From contig NC_087067.1 in NCBI RefSeq assembly GCF_963678635.1, forward strand, positions 41,190,379-41,254,378: DNA of 64,000 bases, written 5' to 3'. The stretch comes from Symsagittifera roscoffensis (taxonomy: Eukaryota; Xenacoelomorpha; Acoela; Convolutidae). Shown here in pieces: positions 1 to 64,000 of this stretch (position 1 is the stretch's first letter; each line of letters starts with the position of its first letter). A program made the translations under genes and the position numbers. The notes beneath the pieces are model-generated. The model ran no database searches and was not told the DNA's origin. It was given only the letters and a program-made list of their open reading frames with translations.

Positions 1-1505
1 GAAAAAGATTTGACTTGTTTTAAACATATTTCAAATTTCACTTTTCGGAGAAATGAATCACATTTAGATTCTTTGACATTTAAGAACCTTTTATGAAACT
101 AACCCAGTCAGAGAAAAATAAGTTTGTTTTCTTCATTTCGCTGGGAATTCTGAAAATTAAAGTTCAATTTTGAAACTGAAAGTCATTCTCGTGTTTTCTC
201 GCCATTGCACTTTCGATATTTGAGAGCGCAATGCGCTTTTCATTTAGCAAAAGAATTTGAAGTGAAATAAGAAAAACTCAAAAATCAAATCGCGAATAAT
301 GTAACTTGAGCGAGAATAACTAAGACTTTTTATAGAAAGAGTAGAAAAAAAAATAGCCAACCCAATTTGAGAAAACTGGATCAATAGGTAAAACTTTTAT
401 TTCGCTGGGATATCTGATAATTAATTTTCATTTTCAAAATTCGATCACGTTTTTCGTGACCTTTACATTTGTGCTGTTCAATAATTGAGTTTCCTTCCTT
501 TTAACAATAGAAATGCACTGAACTTAAAAAAAAATCACAAGTCAAACCGCGAAAAATCAAAACTGAGCGTGAACAAATTTTAAGACTTTTTCCTGAAAAA
601 AAAACAAAAAAATCAGCAAGACATCTTAAAGAGTCTTAACTACGTTCATTACTCTTAACAATGAGATAAATATATTCATTCAATTACACTTTAACAACTT
701 TGGAAGGAAAAATAACGAAAACCTTGAAAAGCTTTTCGCTTTTTTAGCTCTACATTCAATGCCAATGAATTATGTTAATGAAATTAGATTTTTAATTTAT
801 CAATGCCATGCATCAAATTGGAGATCTCGGTCATCCTCAAAGTGGGAAAGTCTCTTACGCGGTTTCAATACCCTTGCTTATTGCAATGGTAATCATGGAA
901 GAGAAAATACTTTCCTTGATTTTTTCAAACTATAACAAGTAAATTTGGCACGACAAAAATAGCACCAGGGCCAAGGTTGGCAGACAATTACCAAAAAATC
1001 TAACTGCGAAGCTCAAACAAATTATGAGTACCAAGTAAACGTAGAAAAAATTAAAGCGGATTATACTCAATACTACGACGCGTTTCGCCTTAACCAGAAG
1101 CGTCGTAAAAGCTACGTTTATTTCAAAATGAGCAATTTAAACGTGGTTTTTGTCAGCGAGTATAGAGAGTTGCGAAAAGTTGGAACAGAGAGAACTATTT
1201 AGAAAAAACAATGACCAGTTTCAAGAAATTTTTGCATGCAAAAGCTAAATTTTCAGACAGGAACTAAGACTCAAGGTCACCTAAAAATTCAAATTTGCAT
1301 GCAGCAATTGCTCAAAATTGGCAGATTGCTCTTCATAATTACTTCAGTCTATTCCAGCTTTTTGCTACTAACTATAGAGTCTATATGGAGTCTAACTATA
1401 ATTCTCCGTCTAGCAAAGATCAATTGATGTTCAGACCGTTCTATTTCAAACTTTCGTTGATATAGCATGGCTGTAGCAAACGAAGAGCTATCAATATTAG
1501 CCAAC
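1..1505. other. BRR2 intron 23 (partial)
   Basis: AT-rich intron sequence. Apart from the MITE copies in the first 660 bp and a fragment of tRNA-repeat leader near 850-895, I see nothing. Confidence 0.6.
345..660 (+). repeat. MITE of the AAGAGTAATGAACG family, left-truncated
   Basis: Contains AATTTGAGAAAACTGGATCA and ends TACGTTCATTACTCTTAACA. Sequence before it, from 1 to 345, is a more diverged copy of the same interior (TTCATTTCGCTGGGAATTCT). Confidence 0.65.
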
Positions 1506-53849
<52,344 letters not shown>

Positions 53850-54554
53850 CTTTTTTCTTTTCTCTCCTCTTCAAGTTCAAAGAAACAACACTCCGAGCTA
53901 TTTTATTGTGAAAATCAACTCAATGAAGAACTGTTTCTAATCAAGCAGTTACTCAAATTGCATGTGATATCTAAAATGCAACACAAAATGCTAACACTTA
54001 TATTTTATTTCGATATTAGATTTTATTTCAATGAAATTTCCTGATTGAATTTTCAATTCATTTAATTGATCGGATTTTTCAATGGATTTTCAATTGATCC
54101 GATTTTGCAAACGATTTTTAGGCACTTTAGATTGCTGGATGAATTCCGGAAGAGAAATTTAACTAATCGGTAGACCCTGTGTAAGACAGTTTGATAGCTA
54201 AATTGACTGCATTTGCATAGAAGATCCTCGAAACTATTAGTAAAAACTATCTGCGAAGCCATGAATGGTGATTGGATTAATTGTACTTTTAACTAATTTT
54301 AACAAGAGATTCCTGTTGCTGCCCCTGTAGCATACAAGGTTCAAAACTTTAATTACAAAATTACAATAAAAAAATACATTTTGTTCGAGAAGCTAACTCG
54401 AGTAAATTACTCCTAGAATACCAATGACAGCTAAAAGAGCTTAAAGATGAAGCCATACGCAATACCTTACTTCAAAAATGTGAAGATCAATCGAACCGAT
54501 TCCCCGAGCTTCCCTAAATCCCTATATAGACTCTATTTTGCCGAAGAATGCCCA

Positions 54555-54770
54555 CCCCCCCCCCCCCTTTTCTCGAATGTAGCAATAATTGGCGCTCAAG
54601 GCACCTGAAGAAATTTTTTTGTTAATGGTAGGGGCCGAAAACGGCGGTCACAAAATAGCACCGAAGGTGGACAAGACTCCAATGAACGAAGGGAGGGGGC
54701 TGGAGGGATTGCTTATCCATCTTCTTCCCCTAAATCCACCCCTGCAGTCGGCAATTTTGAGTCGCAAAAC
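54555..54770. repeat. DNA-transposon relic ending CCTAAATCCACCCCTG
   Basis: The right boundary CCCCTAAATCCACCCCTG is the inverse of the CAGGGGCGGATCTAGG end. A run of 13 or so C precedes it at about 54548. The interior GGGCCGAAAACGGCGGTC is unlike the AT-rich flank. Confidence 0.5.
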
Positions 54771-55267
54771 CATAAAATGGCAACTGGAAAAAACGTTCCA
54801 TTTTCTGTGCCGCCGGCAAACTTTTCGGCTCGCACTTCCAATTCAATTTTTTTTCTGGTTGGTCTGCCGAAAGGTCAGCTTTTAATGTTCAAGAGCGTTA
54901 TTTGTCTTTCAATTGGCAAAAGAAATTGAATTGAATTTGAAAGATTCCAACCGCGAGAAATCAAATTTGAGCGTGAACAACTTTTTCCCCAAGTAAAACA
55001 CGATGTAAATAAGTAATAAATTACTTCATTCTTCAGCGCTAAACAAAGACCTTTACATTTTAGCAGTCATAGCCTTTCGCAGACATTAACAAAGGCAAGC
55101 AGGAATACGCAAACCAAAGCGATAACACAACGGCCAAAAAATGCTCTAACTTGAAAGTGGAACAACGAAAAAGTATAAAAAAGAAAAAAATTCTTCAATC
55201 TGCAAACACTTCAATCTGCAAACACAAGCCATCAATAAAGCAGATACAATAGATGCTATTTAATTGC

Positions 55268-55350
55268 TAATGCTTAAAATAAGACCTTCGGAATTGAACC
55301 CCCGACCTGGAGATTAAGAGTTTCACGACTTTGCACTTGTTCCACGGTCA
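55268..55350 (-). repeat. tRNA-like sequence, probably a SINE head
   Basis: Minus strand box B GGGGGTTCAATTCCGAAGG follows a tRNA-like GTGAAACTCTTAATCTCCAG segment. It is embedded in repeat sequence of the intergenic region. Confidence 0.45.
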
Positions 55351-56049
55351 CTTCTCCATCTCCAACAGTAGCTATCAAAAAGCAGATAAATAAGATGCTA
55401 TTTAATTGCAAATGCAATGAGAAAAATTGCCACAAAATGAGCACTTTTAGTTGCAAGTTGCGCTGGGAAAAAAGTGGATCCCTAAGGTAACACTACGGTC
55501 GCAATATCTCATGTGTAATTATTTAGGATCGATAACTTAACAAGATTGATAATAATAATTTACTTGGATAGACAACCATTCAGCCAAAAAATGCCATGAA
55601 AAACTTTGAGCTACTAAGTTTCAAAACTCATTTTACAACCAACCCTTCAGAAGCAAACAATAACGGAGAAAAGTAATTTCTGTTTCGAACGACACATTTT
55701 ACGGTGCCCAAGCCGGTATAAATAAAACGGAAACCACTTAGGCGATACAAAAACGATTAAAAAAATTGTATTGACAGTCAGAGTTCGTTAATTAAAAAGT
55801 AACAGAACGATTTTCGATAAAAATAAAAACTATTTAAGTTAGAAAAAAAAACATACATTTCGGAAAAAGCCAGCAAAAAATAAACAAACGGACTATAATC
55901 CGACTATCGAAAGTTTCCAAAAAAAAGCAACCTAAATAAAATCTATTAAAAGAAAACAAGTCTCGAAGCCAAGACCCAATGATGCCAAGGCACGCCGGTT
56001 ACAGGTAAGCCAAAAGTATAACGGCCCTCCTCGAAAACCAAAAGTATTT

Positions 56050-56715
56050 CAACCGAAAAAATTATATTGCAGATTTGATAGCCTGCACTGTAACCTGAAA
56101 GCACTCCATCGTAGGTTTCAGATTTTCAATTTCTAGTTGTTTTTGAAAACCAGTTTTTTTGAAAAAGAATTCAAAAAACCATGACAAACTCCATATCTCG
56201 GAAACCAAAAAGGTTTGAGCAATTAAAGTGAGAGGCCACATTTGAACCCTGATAGTACCCTTGAATATACCCTAACAGCACCTCACCATAGTGTTGAGAA
56301 CTTTAAGATCGTTTTTTATTTCTATTTAAGTTTTTGAAAATTAGAAAAATCATAAAATCACATCTCGGAAACCCAAAGAATTTGACCAGTCAAATTTAGT
56401 GGGTAGATTTTCAATACCGAAGAGCACCCCGACAGTGCCACACCAGAAATTTGAGAAATTCGAGTTCTGCTTGTATATTTTATATCTAAGTTTATATTTA
56501 GAAGCCAAACTTGCAACCCTTAAGTGTCCCCTAACAGCACCCCACTATAGGGTTAAGAATTTCAAATTCGGTTAGTTTTGTTTTACCTTCTTTAATCATA
56601 TAAAAACGCTATATCTCGAAAATCAAAAGGATTTGAGCAGTCATACATGGACGCCAGATTTGCAACCTCTGAGTGTACCCTGACAGCACCCATTATAAGG
56701 TTGAGAATTTCAAAC
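56050..56715 (+). repeat. Degenerate satellite-like array, block 2
   Basis: Same unit as 51650-52840 (ATATCTCGGAAACC, ATTTGAGCAGTCATACATGG, GTACCCTGACAGCACC) in the same orientation, about four to five copies. It lies upstream of BRR2, so the two blocks bracket its first exons. Confidence 0.68.
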
Positions 56716-57212
56716 TTAGTTAAATAAATTGTGAAACAAAAATTTTGATAGCTTTACGTTGCAAATATAGGAAAAATGTCGAGTTAAAGCATTCAGGCTC
56801 CAAACAGATTTAGAAATGTCGACTTGAGTAAATATTTCAACCCTTGCAATGTTTTGACTTTTTGATAGACCAACATAGCGAATTCTTAAACATTTGCCAA
56901 GTGAAATTTCTAAAGGATCACAATATATGATATATCTTACACATGCAAAAATTCTTTCGTTAAACTTACAAAAAATTATACGTTGAAAAAGCTTTAACAT
57001 GTCAAAATAGGAACTTCTTGAACATGTATCAAGTGAAACGCCAATTAAATAATGTATATATTTTGGCGCAGAAAGCGACAGTTAAAACTTTAGAGACGAG
57101 ATTTAAAAGTTACCAAAGGGGGCCCCTTTGGGCGGACAGAGGGTCGAAGGCGAAAATCGCAGAAACAATTCAGGTAAAAAAAAAGCACACCAATCATTGA
57201 CACTTAGCAATT

Positions 57213-57218
57213 AAATGT
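57213..57218 (-). promoter_or_regulatory. Possible polyadenylation signal of the secreted-protein gene
   Basis: ATTAAA on the minus strand about 65 nt after the stop codon. It is the common variant hexamer; no AATAAA lies closer. Confidence 0.4.
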
Positions 57219-57282
57219 TTAATATTCACATATGACATAACTAATAAGTACTCATGGCTGTCGATAAAAAAACAGACAAAAA

Positions 57283-58116
57283 TTAATGTATAAGATTTGG
57301 ATAGTTTCTTCTGTATCGGAAAAATCTCTGCCACCATTCCACAACTCTTTTTATAGACGAGTTCCTTTGATTTTGACAAATCCAGGGCTGATCAGGGCAC
57401 ATTACATTCGATTTGAACCAGCTGAAGGTTATGAAATCGATCGGATTCTCATACGGTATTCTTGGAGTCCAATTATCTCCAACCTTTAAGAGATAAGGGA
57501 TGCCATGACGCTCATCTCTGAATCCATTCCCATGATTATCTCGTTTTAGCTCCCCAATTCCGAAACCAATTATGGTAATTATATTAGCATGACAACCAGG
57601 CTCGTAGAAGGACAAAATGTAATTAAGTTGCTTGTCTTCCTCCGAGTAATCAAAGAGTTTCGTTAAATACTCCATAGGAGTAAGCAACGCTTCTCGAAAA
57701 CCATACGTGAAATAATAAAAATATTGACCTTGACAACAACCCTCGCTGACTACAAAATGGTTATGATCCTCATACACTGATTCAAAGAGATCATCACATT
57801 CTTCTCTAACAAATCTCTTCAACATGTTAAGATGACTTCCGAACAATTCGCTGGCAACAACATCTCCAGAAATGGTCCGGACGTGAAACGCTGGATTGTA
57901 AATATCTTCTTCAGTTACGAAGGCAGTTAAACAGTAGTATTTACTACGCTTTTTGCACAGTGGCCAGTAATGGTTAAAAGGGACTGCAATGGGAATTAAG
58001 AAATTCAGAGAAGACCAGACAGGATTGACCGTCGAATTAATTACAATACCACTTGCTGCTCCTAACTTAACGCTACCTAACCAAAAAAATACAAACCATA
58101 GAATATTTATAATCAT
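57283..58116 (-). CDS. Secreted orphan protein, single exon
   Basis: An uninterrupted frame of 277 residues from the first in-frame ATG at 58116. It begins with a clear signal peptide (MIINILWFVFFWLGSVKLGA), so the mature protein is probably extracellular. The mature part has eight cysteines, including a CC pair in SEGCCQGQYFYYF, three N-glycosylation sequons (NST, NWT, NSS), and a basic Trp/Arg-rich C-terminus (VVEWWQRFFRYRRNYP). I recognise no domain. A further upstream non-coding exon is possible. The gene lies head-to-tail between the NACHT/TPR gene and BRR2, with kilobases on both sides. Confidence 0.72.
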   Translation of the reverse strand: MIINILWFVFFWLGSVKLGAASGIVINSTVNPVWSSLNFLIPIAVPFNHYWPLCKKRSKYYCLTAFVTEEDIYNPAFHVRTISGDVVASELFGSHLNMLKRFVREECDDLFESVYEDHNHFVVSEGCCQGQYFYYFTYGFREALLTPMEYLTKLFDYSEEDKQLNYILSFYEPGCHANIITIIGFGIGELKRDNHGNGFRDERHGIPYLLKVGDNWTPRIPYENPIDFITFSWFKSNVMCPDQPWICQNQRNSSIKRVVEWWQRFFRYRRNYPNLIH

Positions 58117-59471
58117 TTTTACCACGAATTTGTTTTCATACGTGGTTCAATGTCATTTAGTAACAACAAATACATGACTAGTATAAATAAACTTAATCAG
58201 GAAATATCTGATCATTAACTAACTCCTTAAATTGAGTTTAATTGATATGAGCAAATACACTTAGATATCAAAGATCAAGATTCGCACTAGTAAAGACACA
58301 TCCGAATTTCGAAACAGAAAAACGAAATCATGAAACTGAGTTACTTGCACCTTTAAAAACTTTTCAAACAGGCGAAGCAAAGATTCGCACTATTTGCGAT
58401 ATAATGCATACACCGCATGAAAAACTAATCGAGGGAAATAGAGATGAAAGCCGCAAAATATGCCAAGACGGTAAACAACGTCATCACCATTGAAGCCATC
58501 GCCAATATCAGTCATCCTGTGACAAAGTTGTTTACGGGAAAAATAGCCGAGTACCCACTTGTATCTTAACCGAAAAAATACTTTATAAGTTTGACCGATT
58601 CAAAGAACGCATATAAAGGATTATATGCAAAAGGTAGGATACGATCAATGTAAATGGCCGAACTAAATTCAAAAACAATCTGATTGGCCGAATCATTGGA
58701 AGACGAAAAAGAGGCCTATCTAGAATTCCAACAAACACTCTTTTACGATCACTACACTACTTCAGCCGAATACCGCTAGTTATAAACTTTCGAGTTTAAA
58801 AAATCGAACCACATTAGAGCTTATTAAACCGCGAAAATCAATTTTAAAGACTCTGTCTCTTCTCTTGTAATGAGAAATTTTACAAAGTTTATAAAGTTTT
58901 TGACCTATCCGAACTGAAACACATAATCTCATCATTATATCTATTTTGCCCTCAAAACTACGCAATATAATTTGAATCAGCCGATTTAACAAAAAGCTAT
59001 ACTCTTTCATCGAATAAAAAATAAATGATTGAAAATCAGATTTGATAAAATTACAAATTACTTAACTTTCAAATATAGTAAAAAATTTTTAATCAAAATG
59101 AAACCTAAGCTTAAACAACCGAACCAATAAAAAAAATTGTGTTAAAAAAACGGAAAATGAACCCACAGAAACTAGGACGAAAACCACGAACTCTAAAAAT
59201 CTTATTTCAAATTGTTTTGACATAAATTCACTACACCTTGAACGAATTGCACCTAATTACTACTTGAATGATGATAGTTTAATTTAAATTATTGGGGAAT
59301 TGAGCATGTCAGCCATTGAGCTTAATTTCACCGATCCTACTAAATCTGCCATTCTGTAACAAAGTTACTAAGTGGGCGAGTCTAGTACCTGATTGCAACA
59401 CCCTTGTTGACCGCATGAGTAAAAGACGTAAATTATACTAAATACAATTAGTTGCATCTTTGCAAAATTTA

Positions 59472-59830
59472 ACACAGAGGCGACGCTTCACTTACAAACA
59501 CTAGCGAGAACACGACAAAAAGCAGCTCTATTAAATGTTTAAAAAATAATAAAAGAAAGCCTCGTAATTAAATATTCGAGTACGTCTCTCGGATTCGCTC
59601 TCCAACAGATCAAGACCTAGAGATAAAGAGTCTACCACACTAACCACTGAGCAACGAACGCTTTATAGGTAATATACACTAGTCACAAACAAAGCAGAGA
59701 ACAGATGCTATGCAATTTCCAATGTTACAGTGAATTTCCAAACAAGTGAACTCTTTTAATGAACTCTTTTATTTGCGAATTAGGTTAGCAAAAAAAGGTT
59801 CGTTATAATACACTAGGCTAATAGCTAATT
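59472..59830 (+). repeat. Hairpin-ended element with tRNA-like core
   Basis: Starts ACACAGAGGCGACGCTTCAC. Minus-strand core at 59575-59660 has TTGCTCAGTGGTTAGTGTGG and a diverged box B. It lies between the NACHT/TPR and secreted-protein genes. Confidence 0.62.
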
Positions 59831-59910
59831 TAATAATAATCACAGAAACATTAGTAAGTTTATTCAAGCTATCCCAGCAGTAAATATTTCAAATTCTATA
59901 GCTAGCAAAA

Positions 59911-60012
59911 AAAACAAGATGCGACCTGGATTCGAACCAAAGACATTAGGCTACCAAAACAAGCACTCCAACACTAGACCAAATATGAGGGGCCTGGAAG
60001 TTACTGAGGTTT
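59911..60012 (-). repeat. tRNA-like sequence, probably a SINE head
   Basis: Minus strand: TTGGTCTAGTGTTGGAGTGC and TTTGGTTCGAATCCAGGTCG in tRNA-like spacing. I find no convincing acceptor stem. Confidence 0.5.
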
Positions 60013-60561
60013 CATAATAAAGTAAAGTTTTTACCGGGGAAAAGTTAAGTTCCCAAATACAAGTAAACTCACTTTCTCTCGCAAATGAATTGATTTGAAC
60101 AGCGATGAATTTGAACTCCGCATACAACTCAAATCAATAAAAACCATAAATCTTAAGTTTCTTCACCTTCGAGACAGGCCAAAACAGCAATAAACAATTC
60201 GATCTGCTTTTCAAAGTGGTGACCTAGGGGCCATGTGATTAGCAGCTATATAGGTGCAATTAAGCGACGCTATTATGGAAGACGACACGACAGATCGTTT
60301 TTTTAATGGGTTCAGGCTTCATCCGCAAATGTTGCGTTTTACAAATCTTTTGAGCCACAACTGATCAGAAAGCCCAGCTGCTATATTGACATACTCAGCG
60401 CATTGCTAAGAAAACATAAAATCTAACTTTAATTAGTCAAATAAACTATCATTTACTAATTAATTAAACTAAAATGCCAGATAGATTATGACATGGTATA
60501 CGTGATTAAAGTACTAACATGATACATTGCAAATCTATTCACACTATATGTAGTTGGCACG

Positions 60562-60567
60562 TTTATT
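60562..60567 (-). promoter_or_regulatory. Polyadenylation signal of NACHT/TPR gene
   Basis: AATAAA on the minus strand about 60 nt past the stop codon at 60626, in GCAATAAACG. Confidence 0.6.
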
Positions 60568-60625
60568 GCATTACTGTGTGAATAAATTTTCGTTTGTAAC
60601 GTCAAGTGAACGCATTATTTGATCA

Positions 60626-60879
60626 TCAATTCTTTTTATTTTCATTCAAATCACTCAGCAACTCGTTTGCCCTTTTCGTCTCGGGGTGGTTTTCTCCGTA
60701 CAACGACACCGAATTATGATAGAACCCAACCAAATACTTCTTTGCCTCTTGGATTTCATTCGCATATTGGTGGAATCGTCCTTTGTTTCTGCAGAATCTT
60801 CCGTAGGTCAGGTGGAGACCCCCGCCTCCGAGCATCTTCTCGGCTTTAGTAAAATACTCGCGCTTTTTCTCGTGATCCT
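60626..60879 (-). CDS. NACHT/TPR gene, last exon
   Basis: KDHEKKREYFTKAEKMLGGG through ELLSDLNENKKN and stop. Acceptor is CATTGCAG|AG. The motif LYGENHPETKRANELLSDL resembles the last helix pair of a TPR array. Confidence 0.88.
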
Positions 60880-63047
60880 CTGCAATGTCATTTCAAGGTT
60901 AAAATTCAAAAAACATAACAGTATTACTCAAATGACAACTATCCTTATTTTCATTCAAAAGCGTACTATGTTATTTTGTTAACAATACTATGGCCAAGCC
61001 TAACTTCACAAACAGAACTCTTATATAGTAGATTTTTTCGCACTGCCATCTTTATGCACTGTGATCTGCAAAAATCTATGAAAATTGCATCAAAAACGCA
61101 ATAAGAACTGAGGCAAGCAAAATAAAATTTCGAGTTAAAAAAACTACTTCATGATCACAATTGTCAGCGGTGATAGATATCATTCAGTGGTTTCAAATAA
61201 TATTTTGTACTCACTTTCGAAGATGCCCCTGGATATTTGGCAATTGGCGAATCCGACCATATCTCCTGTTCTAAGATAGCATCCTTCTCCACTGTCGAGC
61301 CAAGTAGAGACTTCTATCAGAATCTTGTCAGCCAGTGTCGTGTTTTTATCCCTGAACGCTTTCCTTGCTTTCCTGAAGCAGCAGTTTATTTTATGGTTTA
61401 ATATGATTTAAAAAAGTCCTTTTTGATCCATATTTGCTCAATTTTTCTAAAATCAAACAAAAAATATGAAGCGTTTTTGTAAAAACTTTAAAAAATTCAT
61501 TCGATCTGACTCATAACTACTAACTACGACAAACCTCAAAAGGCCAAAAAAATTAACAAATCAGCGCCCAAAATTTTTGCACAATTCAAAATGCGTCAAA
61601 CATTTTGTTCAAACTTAGACTATCCATACCTGTAACACAGCATAGCCATTCGATTGCATATATCTCCACAATAAGTCAGCATTTCCGAATTTGCCCCGAA
61701 GTCCTTCAATAACTCATACGAGTTCGTCAATTCCTTTTCAATCTCCTCTATTTCTTCACTAGTTTCCTCGCCTTTTTTCTTTTCTAGGAAAACATTCCTT
61801 TCTAACGATTTCGCCTTTTGGTACTGCAATTTTGCGTGGAAAAACTGTGCCCCTTTTTCTTCGTTGACCATTTTTACAAGTTCGCCTATATCGTTCAAAA
61901 TATGAAGCGATTCCTGAAATTTAGCGTTCTGAAAGCACACATCAGCCAACACTAGAACTTGACTAATTCTTTCGTCTAAATGCAATTCACAGTCTTCAAT
62001 TATATCACTAGCCAAATTCGTATATCGAGTAGCCAACTCGTTATAATCGCTATCAACAGCTCCCCATAATTGAGCCAATTCCTTTGAGAACATCGGATTA
62101 AAATACCCGAAAATCACTTCACTGTCGCAAAGAAAATCTGCCAATTTGTCTTTCTGACCCGATTCTGCTAAATGATACGGGTACTCTTCCAGTTTTCTAT
62201 CCAGCCTGAGACATTTCTCAAAATAAGAGGCCAGTTTTTCATGGAACCATTTGTAAGTTACTTTCTCCGAAGAAAAATACACTCGTTCCACTGCTTCTTT
62301 GAACGAAGTATGATATATATTCAATCTATTTTCAGCCGTGTCTCCGTTATACTTCACAAAGGGTCGGATTGATCGTTGAATATCTTTCCACTTTTTCAGC
62401 GCAAGTTTCTCTGAAAATCGGTTCTCTCTCAGATGTTCTGGTAAAATATTTGGCGGCTCAGCCAGAATCTGGAGCAGTTCATCTTCTAAGAGACCAGTAC
62501 GACTTGTTACTAACAAGCATAGACTAGCGACTAGAAGCCAAGACCTAGTATCCAATTCAGCTTCAAGCCGGTGTAGAATTTGACACTGGAGCTCGACCAA
62601 GTCGTCTGGTAGGCTTGCGATCTTATCAGTCAAGAGAGAGAAATGTCCGAATATTCGCAGCTCCTCGCAAGCCAGAGATAGCCAGTAGTAACTGAAATAC
62701 GAAAACACGAATTCTAATTCAATTCTAAAACCTCCATATTCCAAAGTTATCAACGCAAAATTAAGTGATTGAAACGCAATTATTAAGTATCAGATGTATG
62801 AGAAGCTCCGTGAAACAAAATCGCAGGATACATCTATAACTACAGATACTACATGCAAAAGCCCACCTTGACGAGGACTCTTTGGACAGGAGTATATCCA
62901 TCTGTTCATTGTCCAGGGTCTTGTTGTACTTGCCCAGGGATGCATGGACCAGTTTACGCCTTCCGGCTTCGTCCATCTTCTTCAGTGTTTTCACAGTTAG
63001 TCCACGCGAGTAGTTATTCTGAAGGTAGTCTGCAACATCTTCTCTGC
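60626..63047 (-). CDS. NACHT/STAND-type protein with TPR-like tail, last four exons (5' part off window)
   Basis: Four exons join in phase: 62867-63047, 61630-62691, 61215-61372 and 60626-60879, giving 550 residues and a stop. The first exon and the start of the second carry LSKESSSSYYWLSLACEELR, then IFGHFSLLTDKIASLP, the end of a NACHT-type NTPase module seen in NPHP3-, TEP1- and TTC41-like proteins. Next come winged-helix-like and long helical parts (YPYHLAESGQKDKLADFLCD), typical of the segment leading to TPRs, and finally helices with LYGENHPETKRANELLSDLN. The Walker motifs would be upstream, beyond the right edge. The exact orthologue cannot be decided from this part; NPHP3-like or TTC41-like are the nearest families I can name. 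Confidence 0.85.
61215..61372 (-). CDS. NACHT/TPR gene, penultimate exon
   Basis: KARKAFRDKNTTLADKILIE through GFANCQISRGIFE. Acceptor is GCTTCAG|G and donor GAAA|GTGAGT, phase 1. It is not long enough to be obvious as an open frame and was found by reading between the flanking exons. Confidence 0.85.
61630..62691 (-). CDS. NACHT/TPR gene, long central exon
   Basis: Begins YYWLSLACEELRIFG after acceptor TATTTCAG and ends MAMLCYR at donor ACAG|GTATGG. It includes LLVASLCLLVTSRTGLLEDE, the usual helical segment after the NACHT NTPase fold, and a Lys/Glu-rich coiled stretch (EKKKGEETSEEIEEIEKEL). Confidence 0.9.
62867..63047 (-). CDS. NACHT/TPR gene, first exon in window
   Basis: REDVADYLQNNYSRGLTVKT through QMDILLSKESSS. 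Acceptor is TTTTCAG|GC and donor TCAAG|GTGGGC, phase 2. The preceding exon is not visible up to position 64000. Confidence 0.85.
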
Positions 63048-64000
63048 CTGAAAACAGAATTACAATCAACTCTGAATTTCATAAAACCGCAAATAATTTT
63101 TGGACATCTCCAAACCGAAGTTTGCATGGTACCAAACTTGTGTAAGAGAGCTAGTTATCAAAACGCTTTGTTTGTTTCGACTGATTAAAGTAGCCATATT
63201 ATATTATTAACAAAAAGTAGCTCTTGAACTCATCCAAACGCAAGTTCAACTAAAACAGCAAATTTCTAGGTCTGTGTTAATTAATAAACTATACAATTTC
63301 AAAGGATGAGCAAACCCATAAACATTATTCAACTCAATTTGAGCGGTAAATATTCTGTTATTTACGAAAGTAATCCCTGTTACTAGTTTTTTTATTAGCC
63401 CCCGGTCCAGCTCCCACTATTCAACCTTGGGCTTTTTTTCCATGGCGAGAGAAATGTCATCAATTTTGCCGCAGCCAGTTCCACCTTGAGGAGGCGGATG
63501 ACACTGATACCCCTACAACCGTGTGTTTTACTACTTCTAATACCCTTTTGCTGTTCTCTTAAATCTGAAAATGATGCTTTCGAATAAGTAAAGAAAATCA
63601 TGCACAACTAAACTGTTTGACTTTATAGTTTGCCGATTTCGTAGCTGATTTTTTTTGGATAAAATTACCTGATACGACATTAATTATATAATTGTTCCGA
63701 CCATTTGAAAAATGTGGAAAAACTTTGTATTCGGGTTTGTTTTACTTTTTTCGTTTTGTTTTCCACGAAAAATCAGGTACCACAAATAATTATCAAAATG
63801 GGTTGAGTTATTAATCATATTAAAACTCTTTCAGTCGGGTAGAGCTCTTTGAATTTCAAGAACAATTTACGTTTGACACTAGTTTGATAAAATTAACTTA
63901 GTGTGAGAAAACTGCATCATTATATTTACAAAAAATTTCTCTTGGAAATCTGTTAATTAAATTCCATTTTTTGAAGTTAGACGTCGATCACGTTTTTCAG
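63048..64000. other. Intron of the NACHT/TPR gene (partial)
   Basis: Contains the truncated SINE at 63389-63515 and, after 63830, a diverged MITE interior (GTGTGAGAAAACTGCATCAT). No further exon is visible. Confidence 0.55.
63389..63515 (-). mobile_element. Second copy of the same SINE, 5'-truncated
   Basis: On the minus strand, GTGTCATCCGCCTCCTCAAG then GCTGCGGCAAAATTGATGAC and a diverged GGACCGGGGGCTAATAAAAAA tail match the body of the SINE at 7008-7240. The tRNA-like head is absent. Confidence 0.78.

Larger units (their letters stand above)
53850..57212. other. Intergenic region upstream of BRR2
   Basis: Should contain the BRR2 promoter near 53850, but no TATA box or other motif stands out. 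The rest is the transposon relic (54555), a tRNA-like repeat (55268) and satellite block 2. Confidence 0.5.
58126..60561. other. Intergenic region between secreted-protein and NACHT/TPR genes
   Basis: Minus strand just upstream of the ATG at 58116 has TTTATTTATACTAG, a possible promoter element. Otherwise hairpin-ended family pieces near 58375 and 59472 and tRNA-like repeats at 59340 and 59911. Confidence 0.5.

Noticed and set aside
58117-58125. Start of the secreted protein three codons upstream
   Set aside because: The codon there is GTG; the first ATG is at 58116 and begins a normal signal peptide.
53850-63047. Operon of the three minus-strand genes
   Set aside because: They share orientation but are separated by about 2.5 to 3.4 kb, and the middle gene has its own possible promoter and polyadenylation signal.

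Overview
The window is nuclear DNA from an invertebrate animal; I cannot name the species. It is strongly AT-rich, its genes have many small exons split by GT-AG introns of 0.2 to 13 kb, and the introns are packed with short non-autonomous repeats. One gene encodes what looks like a secreted neuropeptide precursor, which points to an animal with a nervous system.

Positions 1506 to 53849, minus strand, hold the first 23 coding exons (about 1,412 codons) of SNRNP200/BRR2, the U5 snRNP RNA helicase. They run from the ATG to just before the ATPase motif of the second helicase cassette; the rest lies beyond the left edge. Every exon was placed by splice site, reading phase and protein similarity, and phases agree across all 22 internal junctions.

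Two things sit inside BRR2 introns on the opposite (plus) strand. In the 13.3-kb intron 19 is a three-exon gene (10450 to 14896) for a 112-residue precursor with a signal peptide and four dibasic-flanked repeats of the pattern W-x-S-[LF]-R-[GS]-F. I regard this as the most interesting content of the window. In intron 7 is an intact, very young Ty1/copia LTR retrotransposon (37980 to 42851) with one open gag-pol frame, a 5-bp target duplication, LTRs differing at one of 338 positions, and a primer site matching the anticodon arm of initiator tRNA-Met.

Upstream of BRR2, in the same orientation but too far apart for a compact operon, are a single-exon gene for a secreted orphan protein (57283 to 58116) and the last four exons of a NACHT/STAND-type protein with a helical TPR-like tail (60626 to 63047).

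The remaining sequence is mostly repeats: a tRNA-derived SINE (two copies), a family with hairpin ends and several different tRNA-like cores, a MITE family with AAGAGTAATGAACG termini, fold-back elements, satellite-like blocks, a 17-bp minisatellite, fragments of a DNA transposon, and decayed LINE reverse transcriptases. At 49192 to 50215 two unrelated palindromes share nearly the same 35-nt centre.
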